64,000 bases of DNA from Saccopteryx bilineata (Eukaryota > Chordata > Mammalia > Chiroptera > Emballonuridae), in assembly GCF_036850765.1 (NCBI RefSeq), contig NC_089496.1, positions 47,110,113-47,174,112 on the forward strand, given 5' to 3'. Numbering within the stretch: the first letter of the stretch is position 1; each line of letters opens with the position of its first letter. A model generated the notes under the pieces. The model was given only the letters and a program-made list of their open reading frames with translations, did no database searches and was not told where the DNA came from. The position numbers and the translations under genes are program-made. Positions 1-12,345 of this stretch are shown piece after piece.

Positions 1-369
1 AAAAGATAAAATATTTTTCAAAAATGGGATATACAAATTGCCCTCACGCTGGCAAGTAATCATTAATAATAATGACAATTATAATATTTAATAAAACTTA
101 TTAACGGTAAGACAAATTTGTATTTTGTTTTATTCCAAAAACGGACAGAACTTTCTGTTAGACCTTATATTAAACCAGTTGTACTGGTAATGCAGTGTTT
201 TACTTAAACCTGAAGAATGTAAAAATAAATAAAATGGTGTAGAGATGATACAAACGGCATAAAATGAACAAAGAAAATTATGATATATAACAATAATGAA
301 AGAAAATTATGATAAAATATGACTTAAAGATTTTTATAACGTCATTTCACAGTACTGTACATATAGCCT

Positions 370-620
370 ACTCAACTTACGACCAAATCTTGTTACAACC
401 AGTCTGTCGGAACCAATCATGGTCGTTAAGTCGAGCCCTAGCTGTAGTTTGTCACATTATTTTTCGGTGTTCTGAACGCAGTCTTTCACTGAGAGGCGCT
501 ACAGAGGAATTCAAGAAGTTTGCCAAACTTCACAAAAAGTTGAGAGTCGAGTCATCCACCACCCTGTTGACATGATTATTGTTGTTGCTGTGTATTCGCA
601 CACTTAGTATCTTGAGACTT
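370..620. mobile_element. Possible pogo/Tigger-type DNA transposon remnant
   Basis: Phrases such as CTTACGACCAAATC and ATGGTCGTTAAGTCGAG resemble the 'cttacgacc / tcgttaagtcga' body of eutherian pogo-like MITEs. Ends and duplication are not clear. Confidence 0.3.
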
Positions 621-1444
621 TTTCCCCAGAGGAGTGTTCCATGTAACAGGACTGGGAGGAATGTTCCTTGTACAGGAAAATGTGATAGGGATGTTTACCA
701 GCAAAGGCAGCACAGGGAGTAGCTACCCTTTTTCTTTTTTTGCTGGCTTAAAATTGAGCGTGGAGGGAAATTCGAATTGTTCTCATCATTCAGCCTATAG
801 GTCTGATTGTTGTTTGTTGCTTTTCTTATTTACTCAGTCAAAAAACATTTCAATTTCTGCTGTAGTATTTGCAATATAGGTCAGGTAGGCTTTCTGGAAC
901 TGGGGGTGCAATAGTGAAAACACTTGGTCCCCAGGATGTCTAGTGGATAGATAGCTTAGAAACAAATGATTTAATATCAGTGTGGTATGGGCTTTGTTTT
1001 TGTAATTTTCTTACCGAATTAGTGTGCATGTGTGTACGTAAAGAAAAAAGGTACTGTTCATCTACTCAATATTGGTTATTTCTGGCTAGTAGGAATACGT
1101 TTATTTTCTTCTTGTGCATTGCCACCCCTCTTTTGTAATGATACTTGTCTCACTTTATAAACAGAATAATTGGCAGTGCTGTCATTATTGTCGCTCCTCT
1201 CCTGTTACTACTCCTGTATATGTGATCATTATTTGTACTTCCAGAGCTCAAATTCACGATCAGGTCTGTCTGAGTCCAGGTGCGTGTGCCCTTAGCCCTC
1301 AGGCCCTGAGGAGCAAAATCTACACTGGATGGTGCCCTTGAGAATTTCATCTGGTCCCATAAGGGTCTCCTGAAAGGAAGTACTCTGTAACCAAGGAAGT
1401 GTGTAATCTATTAGGTTTGTACGGTAGTCTGGTTAATTCATTTT

Positions 1445-1619
1445 TTTATTTTATTTTACTTTTATTAATTTTTAGAGAGCAGAGAGAAAGAGAGAGAGAA
1501 AGAAGGGGGAGGGAGGAGCAGGAAGCATCAACTCCCATATGTGCCTTGACCAGAGTTTTGAACCGGCGACCTCAGCATTCCAGGTCGACGCTTTATCCAC
1601 TGTGCCACCACAGGCCAGG
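1445..1619 (-). mobile_element. VES-type tRNA-derived SINE (short subfamily)
   Basis: The tRNA-like head lies at the right (rc of CCTGGCCTGTGGTGGCACAG) and the purine-rich AGAGAGA/A-rich tail at the left, so the copy is reversed. It is flanked by a 16-bp target duplication, CTGGTTAATTCATTTT, at 1429-1444 and 1620-1635. Confidence 0.9.
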
Positions 1620-1699
1620 CTGGTTAATTCATTTTAATTCAGGATTTTCCAAATTAACTTTACATAACTTGACTCTTTTTTCATTAATCCATTGTTACT

Positions 1700-1850
1700 G
1701 TTCTGTGGCTCTCAAACTGTAGTGGGCACAAGAGTCACCCACCCCCACTGCCACAGTTTTTGATTCAGTAAGGTTGGGATGAGGCCTGATAATTTGCATT
1801 TCTGACATGTTAGCAGGTGTTGCTGATGTTGCTGGTCCAAGAACTACACC
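1700..1850 (+). mobile_element. MER5-like hAT-Charlie MITE
   Basis: CTCTCAAACTGTAG near the left, GATTCAGTAAGGTTGGG in the middle and GATGTTGCTGGTCC near the right match the ordered blocks of MER5A, a eutherian non-autonomous hAT. Confidence 0.75.
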
Positions 1851-2251
1851 TTATTATGTGATTGGCAATCTCGTTTCACCTTGAGATATAAACTCATAGA
1901 ACTCTGATGATAAATTACGATGTTAGTGTTTTTCCGCTAAAAAGGTTATCTTGGAAGTAGGATGTAATTGTGTTTAGCAATGGAAAGACTCCAAAGCGAC
2001 CTTCATTAACTAAATGACCCAAAGGGCATTATTTCCCTTCAGTCATCAGTATTTTTCTGCTAGCCTGGGAGCTTCAGTTTAGTCATCTTTAGGTGGAAAC
2101 GATGAAACCATCCACCATCCTCGCGAGGTTGTAGTAGGATGAACTGATACGATGTTTACAAAGCGCTTAGTGTAGGGGCTGGCGCTTTCCAGGAGACTGC
2201 AATGCGTGCTGATGGGAGAACTTCAGCAGAGGGTCCTCAGACCCGCTAGGA

Positions 2252-2927
2252 CAGGGGTCCCCAAACTTTTTACACAGGGGGGCCAGTTCACTGTCCCTCA
2301 GACCGTTGGAGGGCCGGACTATAAAAAAAAACTATGACATCCCTATGCACACTGCACATATCTTATTTTAAAGTAAAAAACAAAACGGGAACAAATACAA
2401 TATTTAAAATAAAGAACAAGTAAATTTAAATCAACAAACTGACCAGTATTTCTTTTTTTTTTTTTTTTTTACAGAGGCAGAGATAGACAGGGACAGACAG
2501 ACAGGAACAGAGAGAGATGAGAAGCATCAATCATCAGTTTCTCGTTGCATGTTGCGACTATTTAGTTGTTCATTGATTGCTTTCTCACATGTGCCTTGAC
2601 CGTGGGCCTTCAGCAGACCGAGTAACCCCCTGCTGGAGCCAGCGACCTTGGGTCTAAGCTGGTGAGCTCTTTGCTCAAGCCAGATGAGCCCGCGCTCAAG
2701 CTGGCGACCTCGGGGTCTCGAACCTGGGTCCTTCCGCATCCCAGTCCGACGCTCTATCCACTGTGCCACCACCTGGTCAGGCAACAAACTGGCCAGTATT
2801 TCAATGGGAACTATGCTCCTCTCACTGACCACCAATGAAAGAGGTGCCCCTTCCGGAAGTGCTGCGAGGGCTGGATAAATGGCCTCAGGGCATGTGGCTT
2901 GCAGGCCGTTGTTTTTGGGGACCCTTG
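2252..2927 (+). mobile_element. Non-autonomous hAT element, interrupted by a SINE
   Basis: Termini are CAGGGGTCCCCAAACTTT and TTTTGGGGACCCTTG, with an 8-bp duplication CGCTAGGA / CGCTAGAA (one mismatch) at 2244-2251 and 2928-2935. Without the SINE and its duplicated site the element is about 326 bp. The same family recurs at 44781-45112. An 8-bp duplication with CAGGG ends is typical of the hAT superfamily. Confidence 0.92.
2453..2781 (-). mobile_element. VES-type SINE (~330-bp subfamily) inside a hAT element
   Basis: The reversed tRNA-like head (rc of GCCTGACCAGGTGGTGG) is at the right end and the poly-T (reverse of the A tail) at the left. A ~21-bp duplication beginning CAACAAACTG flanks it at 2432-2452 and 2782-2802, splitting the host hAT element and showing that the SINE arrived later. 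Confidence 0.93.
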
Positions 2928-3826
2928 CGCTAGAAGTTAGGAATTCGGATGCAAAAGCAGCACATTCATATTCTCAGTGGGGGTTTCCCCACCCTCGCCC
3001 CTCCCAGTCTCAGGGTTTAGTGCATTTTCTTTGAAGTTGCCTGGCTGGTGGCAGGACAGAGAAGAGTTATTTCTAATTTATCGTGATAGTGAAATTATAG
3101 CCGATGGAGGGCATCCTCGCTCAAGGCAAAAGTCTGCTCTGTTCACTCTGTGCTTTGGGTTTCCAGCCTTCTTCCATTTTCTGGCCTAAGAATGTAGCTT
3201 TCTTGCCAGCTCATTTTTTTTTAAGATTTCTTTTTTTAATCCTGGATTTTGAGTTATTTTTATTAGGAGGGCTGGTCTGAGTACCTGTTCGTTCCGCTGT
3301 GCTCCTGGGACAGCAGTTCTCCATTACTGACCTGGGTCAGTGTTGCCAGATTGCCTTGTGGGGAAGTGCCAGCCGAGCTGCAATGCGATAGCGCTTTATG
3401 CGTGTCAGGCGGGCGGGAAGTAAGGTAATAACAGACCACTGCCGCTGATAGGGCTTGTAAGTGATACTGGTGTAAATGGAAATTGTTCCGCTCTTTTTAG
3501 GAAACTTAAAAACAGTGCGTGTCAGGCAGAAACTGTCATGTCAGAGGAACAGGTTTGGGGAAGTATGTTTGCAGCCAGTGCAGGAGGCCGTTGCTTTCAT
3601 TTTTCTATGGTGAGAACCGGAGAAAACTGAATGAATGTTACCAGTCTCTCATGTTTAGGGGCATTGGGGGGGGGTGGCCTTGCTTAACTGAAGCGCAAGA
3701 ATAGGAGGACTTAAGGGACGTTCACATAGGCTCAGAGGAAATAATTGAGAGAGCTGACGGATGAAAATATTCCAGCGTTCTTCCTTGCTGAGCCAGCAGA
3801 AGGTGGAGGGAGAAACGGAGGGCAGT

Positions 3827-4358
3827 CAAGGACGGGGTGCAGAGAACCGGTGCAGCGCTGTGCCCAAGGACGGGGTGCAGAGAGCCGGCGCAGCGCTGTG
3901 CCCAAGGACGGGGTGCAGAAAACCGGCGCAGCGCTGTGCCCAAGGACGGGGTGCAGAGAGCCGGCGCAGCGCTGTGCCCAAGAACGGGGTGCAGAAAACC
4001 GGCGCAGCGCTGTGCCCAAGGACGGGGTGCAGAGAGCCGGCGCAGCGCTGTGCCCAAGAACGGGGTGCAGAAAACCGGCGCAGCGCTGTGCCCAGGGACG
4101 GGGTGCAGAGAGCCGGCGCAGCGCTGTGCCCAGGGACGGGGTACAGAGAGCCGGCGCAGCGCTGTGCCCAGGGACGGGGTGCAGAGAGCCGGCGCAGCGC
4201 TGTGCCCAAGGACGGGGTGCAGAGAGCCGGCGCAGCGCTGTGCCCAGGGACGGGGTGCAGAGAGCCGGCGCAGCGCTGTGCCCAAGGACGGGGTGCAGAG
4301 AGCCGGCGCAGCGCTGTGCTCAAGGACGGGGTGCAGAGAGCCGGCGCAGCGCTGTGCC
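3827..4358. repeat. Minisatellite, 14 copies of a 38-bp GC-rich unit
   Basis: Fourteen exact-length 38-bp units start CAAGGACGGGGTGCAGAG and end GCAGCGCTGTGCC. Variants occur at AAGGACG / AAGAACG / AGGGACG and at GAGAGCC / GAAAACC. The unit is CpG-rich and lacks stop codons in several frames, so it generates long open frames on both strands that cycle through reading frames because 38 is not a multiple of three. I see no start context or splice site that would make it coding. Confidence 0.97.
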
Positions 4359-5429
4359 GGACCCAGCTCTTCTCGGGCAGCGGGTGGTTCAAGGCAGGGT
4401 TTCGGCAACCATTGTTAAAATTCAGCTATGTAAACTTACAATTAAGTAAATTACATATATTCAGAACAAAGGTAATACTCAAAGCTACCACTGTATAGTT
4501 ATTTTATCACATCTTCCTGTTATCTGTGTTCTTGTGGTTATTGCCGTCTCCTGTGTCTGTGTGGTGGGAACGCCATGTAATGATGTGTGGCCGCTCACGC
4601 CTTCCCGACTCTGTTCAGGGAGCTTCAGGTGGGACACAGGCGGTTAATAGCATGGAACCCTCAGCAAATATTGCAAAGTCAGGGTTTCCCCCTCTGGAGA
4701 GCAGTTCTTCAGTATCTACCAGGGCACCCCGGGTATAACGTTTTGCTGTGTGAGGTGCTGATTGCCTTTCATCTGCTCAGTGTACTTATTTTCTGGAGTT
4801 TGGGGCCTCTAATCTTATGTACAAAGCTTTCATTGTTCTTAAGGAAATGGGGAGGTACTAGTTTTACCCAGATGTTTTTGAAACTGTCTGAAGCTTAAAA
4901 GAAGATATGCCTTTTATTTAGCTTTCCTTCATATGTAGTCTGTATTTTTGCAGATGTTTTCTTAGTTCTTTAAAACATTGTTATTTAAAAGTATCCTTGA
5001 AAAATCTTTGTAACAAATAACCAGACAGAATTTATCTTTTTGTAAGCCATTATAAGAAGGAATATAGAAATACACTTTTCTGGGTTTTTTTAATGTGGAC
5101 CTGTGTGTTTGTGTGTGTGTTTGTGATTGATTCTTACAACAGTGGTATAGATGAGGTAGACCATTTAACACTAAGAAACATTACTTTGTAAGTATTTTTT
5201 CTTCTGATTAGAATTTGATTTTTTGTAAGATTAAAGTGTTGTTTTATATTTGGTGTCTTTGTTTTACTACTTTAGAAAACCAGAGAGTTGGGAAATTTTC
5301 CTGAAGCCTTGTGACTTTTGTTAAATTTATCTATCATGTATGTATTCAACACTTAAAAGAATAAGAAAACAAGATTGACACATTATAAAATACTATTCTA
5401 AGTTGCTTATTTATTACTATCTGTATAAT

Positions 5430-5640
5430 ATCATGGTTTAAATTTTGGAATCTATGCTTGGGTCTTTGTGACTTAAGCCAGATCATTTAAACTCTGCACC
5501 TCTATTGTCTCAAAGTTAAAGTGGTGGTGATAGTGGTACCTGCCTCATAGAGAGGCTTTGAAGATTTTATGAGATAATGTAGCATGCAGCAAATTGCTTG
5601 GCTTATAGTAAAGTATTCTGCAAATGTGAGCTTGCATCCT
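5430..5640 (+). mobile_element. MIR SINE fragment
   Basis: The blocks GTGACTTAAGCCAGATCA, CACCTCTATTGTC, GGTACCTGCCTCATAGAG and the decayed 3' part follow the order of the MIR core ('tgacctt...cctctctg...acctacctcatagg'). Confidence 0.7.
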
Positions 5641-7212
5641 TATTATCAAAATAAGAAGTTCTCCTAAACATACATTGCCTTAAATGGTGGGTATGAAAGC
5701 TTGTAGTAAGTAAAAGATTACATGTAATACTTCAAATAATAAAAGCCATTGAAACAAAGTCATGAAGAATAAACTCCAGTCTCTGATAATATGTATATAT
5801 TTAGGTACATGTGAGCTGGTGATTCTAAGTGTTGTCACCTTATATTTGTTCAGGATAATAGTTCAGGATACCAACCATATCAGAAAATAATAAAACCATC
5901 TGTTGTATTCACTGAAATGTTAAATGGCTGCTTTACTTGTATAAATATATTTTAGATAAAAATGGATGATTTTCCTGAGATAGAGGATTGGCCAGTGGCT
6001 AAAGAATAGAATTTAAGAAAAGGATTCTTGGTTCCCTTCATAATTTGAGGTGCATAGTGATTGTTGTCTATTATAAACATTACAGACTTTCTCTTCTGCC
6101 CTCCCAAGTCTGCTTTTTGTTAAGAAGCTCTATGTCCAAATAATAAACAAAACAGGAATAAGAGGCAGAAGGGAAGGGGTGTTGATAGCACACCTCTCTA
6201 GACTGTTAGAAAGTTGGCTGCCTAACCTCATATTTTGAATTATTTGCTATTTTATTCTGGTGCCTAGAGTTGATATTGTGTTGCCACTTTTTATTCGTAG
6301 TATTGATTGGGTTTTCCCTCTTTTTTCTACTCTGCTACCCCTATTCCTCCTGGACCCAGTAGTTTAATGGTAAGTATTTAAATAAAATTTACAAAGTTTT
6401 TGGCCCAGTGAGGTATTTTTCGACCCTCACCTCCCCCGGTGAAAACTTTGTAGACGTCAGCTGGCCTCTGTGGTTTCTCAGGCTCTCCTCATTGCCTTGT
6501 GTGTGTAGAGGAGGAACGCTAGTTCTGGGCTCCTGTCCTGCATGCTGTGTCACGTGACATCCATCGTCTGTGTGTTTCATGGTGATGTTCTTCTTGGAGC
6601 TTGCACTCTCCTTTCCCCCTCTTTCTGCTGGTGTTCTTTTGGGAGGGGGTCTTAATGGGGTGGGAAGGAGAAAAATCTTTCTCACACCTGCATTTTTATT
6701 TTTTCTACTGTATTTGTGATCTTTCCAAATTTAGCCAGTTAGTATGAGGTGTTCTATAATGTTAAAAACAATTACTATTCTCTTTGGGCAGAATTATAGA
6801 TTGGATTCACATTCATTAATGACACTTTTCATCCATTCACTTGTAACTGCTATATTTTCTGTCAAATTCTGTGTTTCATTTCTCATTTCAAATTTCAAGA
6901 TAACTTGAACCTTTTAAGTGTTTTTAAAAGGTAGATAATATGTTTTTTAGGCTTTATCATAGTAATATCTGTTTGTTATAACCGTTCCCTCAAAATTTTG
7001 TACTTCATTTTAATGAAATCTGCATTTACCACCACACCTAATATTTAATTTTTTGAACTTAGATTATGAAATAAAATTTAATTGATTAAAAGGATGAGGC
7101 TATACTTAAAGCGCTAAGATTCAACTAGTAAACTTTGATGATAGAATTTTATGAAAATTACTTCCCAAAGAAAATATACATAAGAAAAATGCATCAAACA
7201 GAATGTACTTTT

Positions 7213-7565
7213 TGTTTTCTTGTATATTTCTGAAGTGAGAGGTGGGGAGGCAGAGAGACAGACTCCCGCATGAGTCCAATGGGAGCCACCAGGGGGTGAT
7301 GCTCTGCCCATCTGGGCCGTTGCTCCTTTGCAACCAGAGCCATTCTAGTGCCTGAGGTGGAGGCCATGGAGCCATCCTCAGTGCCTGGGCCAATTCTGCT
7401 CCAGTGGAGCTTTGGCTGTGGGAGGGGAAGAGAGAGACAGAGAGAAAGGTGAGCAGAAAGGGTAGAGAAGTAGATGGGCCCTTCTGTGTGCCCTGGCTGG
7501 GAATCGAATCCGGGACTTCCACACACCGGGCCGATGCTCTACCGCTGAGCCATCTGGCCAGGGCC
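7213..7565 (-). mobile_element. VES SINE (long subfamily)
   Basis: The right end carries the reversed head (rc of GGCCCTGGCCAGATGGCTC) and a reversed Pol III B box (GGAATCGAATCC). A 16-bp duplication AACAGAATGTACTTTT lies at 7197-7212 and 7566-7581. Confidence 0.93.
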
Positions 7566-7761
7566 AACAGAATGTACTTTTACAAAATCAATACCATTGC
7601 CACCGTTACCTGTGTCTAGAAGTAGATAGAACATTGCCACTGCCTTGGAAACCCTTCCCTATGTCTTCCTGATTATAAAACCTTTTTTGTTGTAGAATGT
7701 TCTTAATATTTTATAATCGTTTCCTTGTTTTTCTTTGTTTGACCGTTTGCATTTATCATTT

Positions 7762-8285
7762 ATAGACTCCTGTAATAAAGGACAGATTAACAAGAGAGAA
7801 ACAAATAGTTTATTAAAGTTGCATACTGCTATATACATGGGAGATAACCAGTAAAAAATGAATTACTCTCCAAGATGGCCCAGAGTTCAGGCTTAAGTAC
7901 CATCTTAATAGGAAAAAGGGAGAGGGGAAGTAGGTCTCTTAAGGGAGAGGAAATGGTTTTTAGGAAAGATGCATGGGCCCTTGCAGGAACAGATGGAAGG
8001 GAGGTATGATAGTTTGTGACCAAGTTTGTCCCCGTGTAGTGTCAACTCTCTAGTCTCCTCTCCAGTGATTCAGTCTTCCTGGCTAATGAAACCCCAGGGA
8101 GCAATCACATTTATGATAATTGAGTTCCTTTTGAAGAATATGTTTTTAGGAAGATCAGGGGATTTTAGAGAAAGCTTCTCAGAGCATTTGTTTTGTAAGT
8201 GCCTTACAGCTCAGAATAATGTCCCAAAGATGCCCATTTTGGTGTGGCATATTCTGCCCATCTGTAGCTGCAGGTAGTTTTTATC
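7762..8285 (-). mobile_element. LTR-like repeat, unassigned (related copy at 30.7 kb)
   Basis: GACTCCTGTAATAAA at the left and TGTGGCATATTCTGCCC at the right, with GGCTTAAGTACCATCTT between, also occur in the same order at 30692-31190. The pattern resembles old eutherian LTRs of the ERVL/MaLR kind in reverse orientation. Family assignment needs a library search. Confidence 0.5.
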
Positions 8286-8399
8286 ATTCCACTAACACAC
8301 CATGATTTATTTAAGCATGCCACTGTTAGATACCTGTTTTCATTTCACTATTAAGAACATTGCTGATGTGAATATTTTGTTAACATTTATTCTGATGCA

Positions 8400-8530
8400 C
8401 ATGAACTCACTGTGGTCCTCTGACCAGCAGCATCAGTGGTGTCACCTAGGAGCCACAGAGTTAGAAATGCTCAGTCACGGGTCCCTCCCTCACCTCTGAG
8501 TCAGAGCCTGGGCTCCCGGGAACTGAAGCA
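8400..8530 (-). mobile_element. MER5-like hAT MITE (reverse copy)
   Basis: GTGGTCCTCTGACCAGCAGC, GTGTCACCTAGGAGC and TTAGAAATGCTCAGTC match the other end of MER5, giving the opposite orientation to the copy at 1.7 kb. Confidence 0.65.
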
Positions 8531-9854
8531 AGCTCTCCAGATGAAGCTTACGCGCCTGGCAGCTGGAGAGCACGGCCTGGGATCTGGACCTGGAAGTGGG
8601 GCTGCCGACCTCTAGGTTCTACATGCCTTGGGCGTTCTTTTCAAGGTGGTCCAGCGGGGCTGGCTCCGCTCTCGCTGGTGGCTCCGCTCTCGGCTGGTGG
8701 CGTTGGGAGGCCATTGTTGCTCAGCCTCTTCTCTAACAGTGCTGTGAAAGTTTGCTTTTTTAAGTTAGAATTGCAGTATTTTCCAAATTCACTTTTCATT
8801 GTAGTTGGATTTTGCCTTTTCAGACTTAATGGGGAAAAATTGACTTCTTAGTTACTGAAGCCTTTAAAAAATATTATTAGGGAAGTTTTTAAATATACTC
8901 AGAAGTAGAGAGGAATAGTAGAGTGACTAACGAACTTCATGTGCTCTTCACCCACATTTACCGCTTAATTATACTTTGCCATACTAGCTTCAGCTGTCTG
9001 CTCTCGAAAGTAGTTTAAGCCATTTACCTGTCATTTCACCCGTGTACTAAAATGAACGTATCTGAAATACATATTATTTTCTCTACGTGGCGAGTCTTGT
9101 TACAAAATGCTTTTGTATTTTAAAAAGAGCAACATATTAAAAATGTAAAAATTTTAAAACAAGGCACAGTTTATAAACAATTATTACCATTTGGGATATT
9201 GTGAGTGAGATTTTGAATGAACTTACAGCGTTTTAGCATTCTCTGCTCTCTTCCAGTGTATTCAGTGAGATAATCATACTGAATGGTTTGTATTTCACAG
9301 AGTAAAAGATTTAGGTTTCATAAACAGATTGATTAACCTGTGTTTTACATTTAGCGATAAAATATTTTGAGTGTTTAGAGATTTACTCTCTGAATAAAGT
9401 CAATTTGTGTAATGATGTCCCAGTTGATCATTGGGATAGATCATTAAAAGGGACTTTATTCTGACTCTTTATTTCTAGAAGCAACCCTCTCAAAGTCCAG
9501 GCACACAGTCTTTCACATCTGCCACTGGTTTGCTGTTGAGTTTGCTGAGTTCAGTACCCGAATCATCACGTCCCACTGTAAATAAACTCTCAGCAGAATT
9601 AAGAACTCAGTCTACACTGAAAGTTACTTACACTTTCACAGGTATCCAACAGTGACCAGTACAACGGATGCTCAAAATTACTCACTGCCTGATTCATTAT
9701 AAAACGTTAACTGAGATAAGAAGGCAAAAATTAAATATTCCAACATTGCATGTAGTTACACAGCACAAAAGGTGCCCAGTAATTTCTGCATTATAGTAAT
9801 GCAGTTAAATACTAACCCATGGTAATCAGGAAGCTGTAGATATGTAGCATGGCC

Positions 9855-9886
<32 letters not shown>

Positions 9887-9897
9887 TATATATATAT
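9855..9897. repeat. (TA)n microsatellite
   Basis: An alternating TA run with one TAAATA interruption. It is a simple repeat with no other role visible. Confidence 0.95.
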
Positions 9898-10458
9898 TTT
9901 AATGTCAATTGGTGGTTGGAAGAGAGGAGGCTACATGGAGGTGAGAGGGAACAGATAATGCAAGGTTTTAGATAATGAATAAAAAGTATGTGTGTGTGTG
10001 AGTGTGTATTAAGCAAAGAGTGACATAATCAGAGTTGTGTTTTGAAGATGGCCTATAAAAACAGTTTTGGGAGTGGTAGGCTACATACAACACGTGTATA
10101 GAGGTAACTAACTGCAGGTCCAAGAAGAAAATACAGTAGCTAGATACAGAGTGGTGAGGGCTGTCTAGAAGTGGGGGAGTGTGAGAGGAATTTGATAGGT
10201 ACCTGGGAGGTGCAATGTCTCCCGTTGGGAATGCATTCAGAATGACCAGGGTGGCTGCAGGGAAGCAGTGCTCATATTAATACTGGCCTTGCTAAAACTT
10301 CATCCTGATTCCTCAGCTCTTTCATAGACTCCATTTTTAAATTAAGTTCGTTGGCTGCTTACAGTGTTTTTGTCATAACCAAATTTTTTCAAAGGAGTTT
10401 TCCTATTTTCCCCTTTTAAAACAAATGTTCAGACATTTTGAACAATTTTTAATGACTC

Positions 10459-10776
10459 CAGGGATCAGCAAACTTCCAGTAAAGGGCCTGATAGTAAATA
10501 CTTTAGGCTTTGCAGGCCATTTGATCTGTTATCTCTTTTGCAGTCTGCAGCCAGCTATAGAAAACCTGTAAATGCACGCATGTAGCTGTGTTCCAATAAA
10601 ACTTTGTTAGTGGACAGTGAAAGTTGAGTTTCATCGAATTTTCATGTGTTATAAAATATTGTTTGGGTTTCTTTTTTTCTACCTCTATTTAAAAATGTAA
10701 AACTGTACTTGACTCAGGGCTATACAGAAGCAGGTAGTGGTCTGCATTTAGCCCACAGGCCATACTTTGCCAGAGT
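10459..10776 (+). mobile_element. MER1-like hAT-Charlie element
   Basis: CAGGGATCAGCAAACTTCC, TAAAGGGCCTGATAGTAAAT, TGTTCCAATAAAACTTTGTT and GGCCATACTTTGCCAG appear in the order seen in MER1-type Charlie elements. The terminal duplication is not readable. Confidence 0.75.
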
Positions 10777-11794
10777 TACTTTAAGTACAGTTTATTTATA
10801 AGAAACTTTCAAGGTAAATAGCAAATTGGCTTTTATTTCTGAGGGATAATAAATCATTAAGTCTATAATGCTGTTATTTGATCCTTGCATTTGTGAGTTT
10901 GGGGAGACCCAAGAGACAGGAATACACATAAAAACAAGGAACTATCAGCAAGCTCAATATAGCTAGGGAAATATTTAATGTAGAGTGAATTCCCGGAAGA
11001 ACTGTATCTTTAGGAAGGTAATTAACACCATACCAATGAGAAGTAGTTTCCTGAGGTCAGCCCCTATGGGGAAGGAAGTTAATAACTTTTATCATACTGA
11101 ATACATGTCTGTTAAAAAAGTAGAGTTGGGTCATAGTGTAGCAGTTGGTAACTTGCTTTGTACGTGATAGTCGGCATCTCTTTTAGTTCTTGTAATATAT
11201 ATATTAGTGATTGTACATCTTCTACTAAACTTAAAAACTCTGACAGAACCAGGCCTTTAATTCAACATTAAATTTGACATGGTGAGTCATAAGTCATTAA
11301 ATTACGTATGTGTGGTATTGGGAATTACTGGCAACATTGGGTCTGATTATTTGAGTACAGACATGGTGAGCAGAGTTTTATCTGTTTAAAAGCAATACTT
11401 ATTACAGTCAGATGCACAATGCCTACAATGAACATTATTTTGATTATGATACTAAGCTGTTAATATATGTTGTCTTCATAATTACCTCTTCATTTGTCAT
11501 GGTGGATGTAAAAAAAATTAAATTATTAACAGTAACAGAAAATACTACTAGCTAAATATTTAAGATTTTAAAGCCCCAGTTGCTAAAAGAGCATTTTAAA
11601 AATCCTATCAAATTTTGTTATGTACATTTTGCATTTGATTAGATCTCTGAAAACAGTTATTTGGTAAAAGATGAAGTATTTATGAAAAATATGTTAAATA
11701 CACACACTTGTGAATGAATGTAAAGAATCTTTGCAAAATCAAAGCCCTATTACTTTTAATGGAAAACAAATATTTAAGGGATACTATTTGTTTA

Positions 11795-12345
11795 ACCTGG
11801 TATTGTTTTTAAACTAATTTTTTATTTTTCAATTGCCGTTTACATGTAATATATTAGTTTCTCAAGTGTATAGCATAATGATCAAACAGTTGTATAACTT
11901 ACGAAATGATCACCCTAAGTCCTAGTACTCATCTGATGTTTATACATAGTTATAATATTGATTATATTTACTATACTGTACTTTACATCCCTGTAACTGA
12001 TTTATAACTGGCAATTTGCACATCTTAATCCCTTCCCCCTTTTCACCTGTTCCCCTAGTCCCCCTCCCACTTGGCAACCATCTAAATGTTCTCTGTATCT
12101 ATGAGCTTGTTTCTATTTTGTTTTGATTTTAGATTTCACATATAAGTGAGATCATATGGTATTTGTCTTTCTCTGTCTTATTTCACTTAGCATGATACCC
12201 TCTGGGTCCATCCATGTTGTTGCAAATGGCAAGATTTCATTCTTTTATTGTGGCTAAGTATTTTTCATTGTATGTGTATCATTTTACTAAGTATTTTTCA
12301 TTGTATGTGTATCATTTTTTTAATCTATCTGTTGATGGACACTTA
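11795..12345 (-). mobile_element. Old L1 3' fragment, antisense
   Basis: CACATATAAGTGAGATCATA, TTTCACTTAGCATGATACCC and GGTCCATCCATGTTGTTGCA are the reverse complement of the familiar L1 ORF2 3' end, so the L1 lies on the - strand. A 33-bp segment starting CTAAGTATTTTTCATTG is tandemly duplicated at 12254-12319. Confidence 0.8.

Noticed and set aside
3827..4358. CRISPR array
   Set aside because: Units are directly adjacent without unique spacers, and the DNA is vertebrate.
3722..4498. Overlapping open frames of 188-245 codons on both strands as repeat-protein genes
   Set aside because: They are generated by the 38-bp minisatellite, which lacks stops in most frames. No splice or promoter context supports them.
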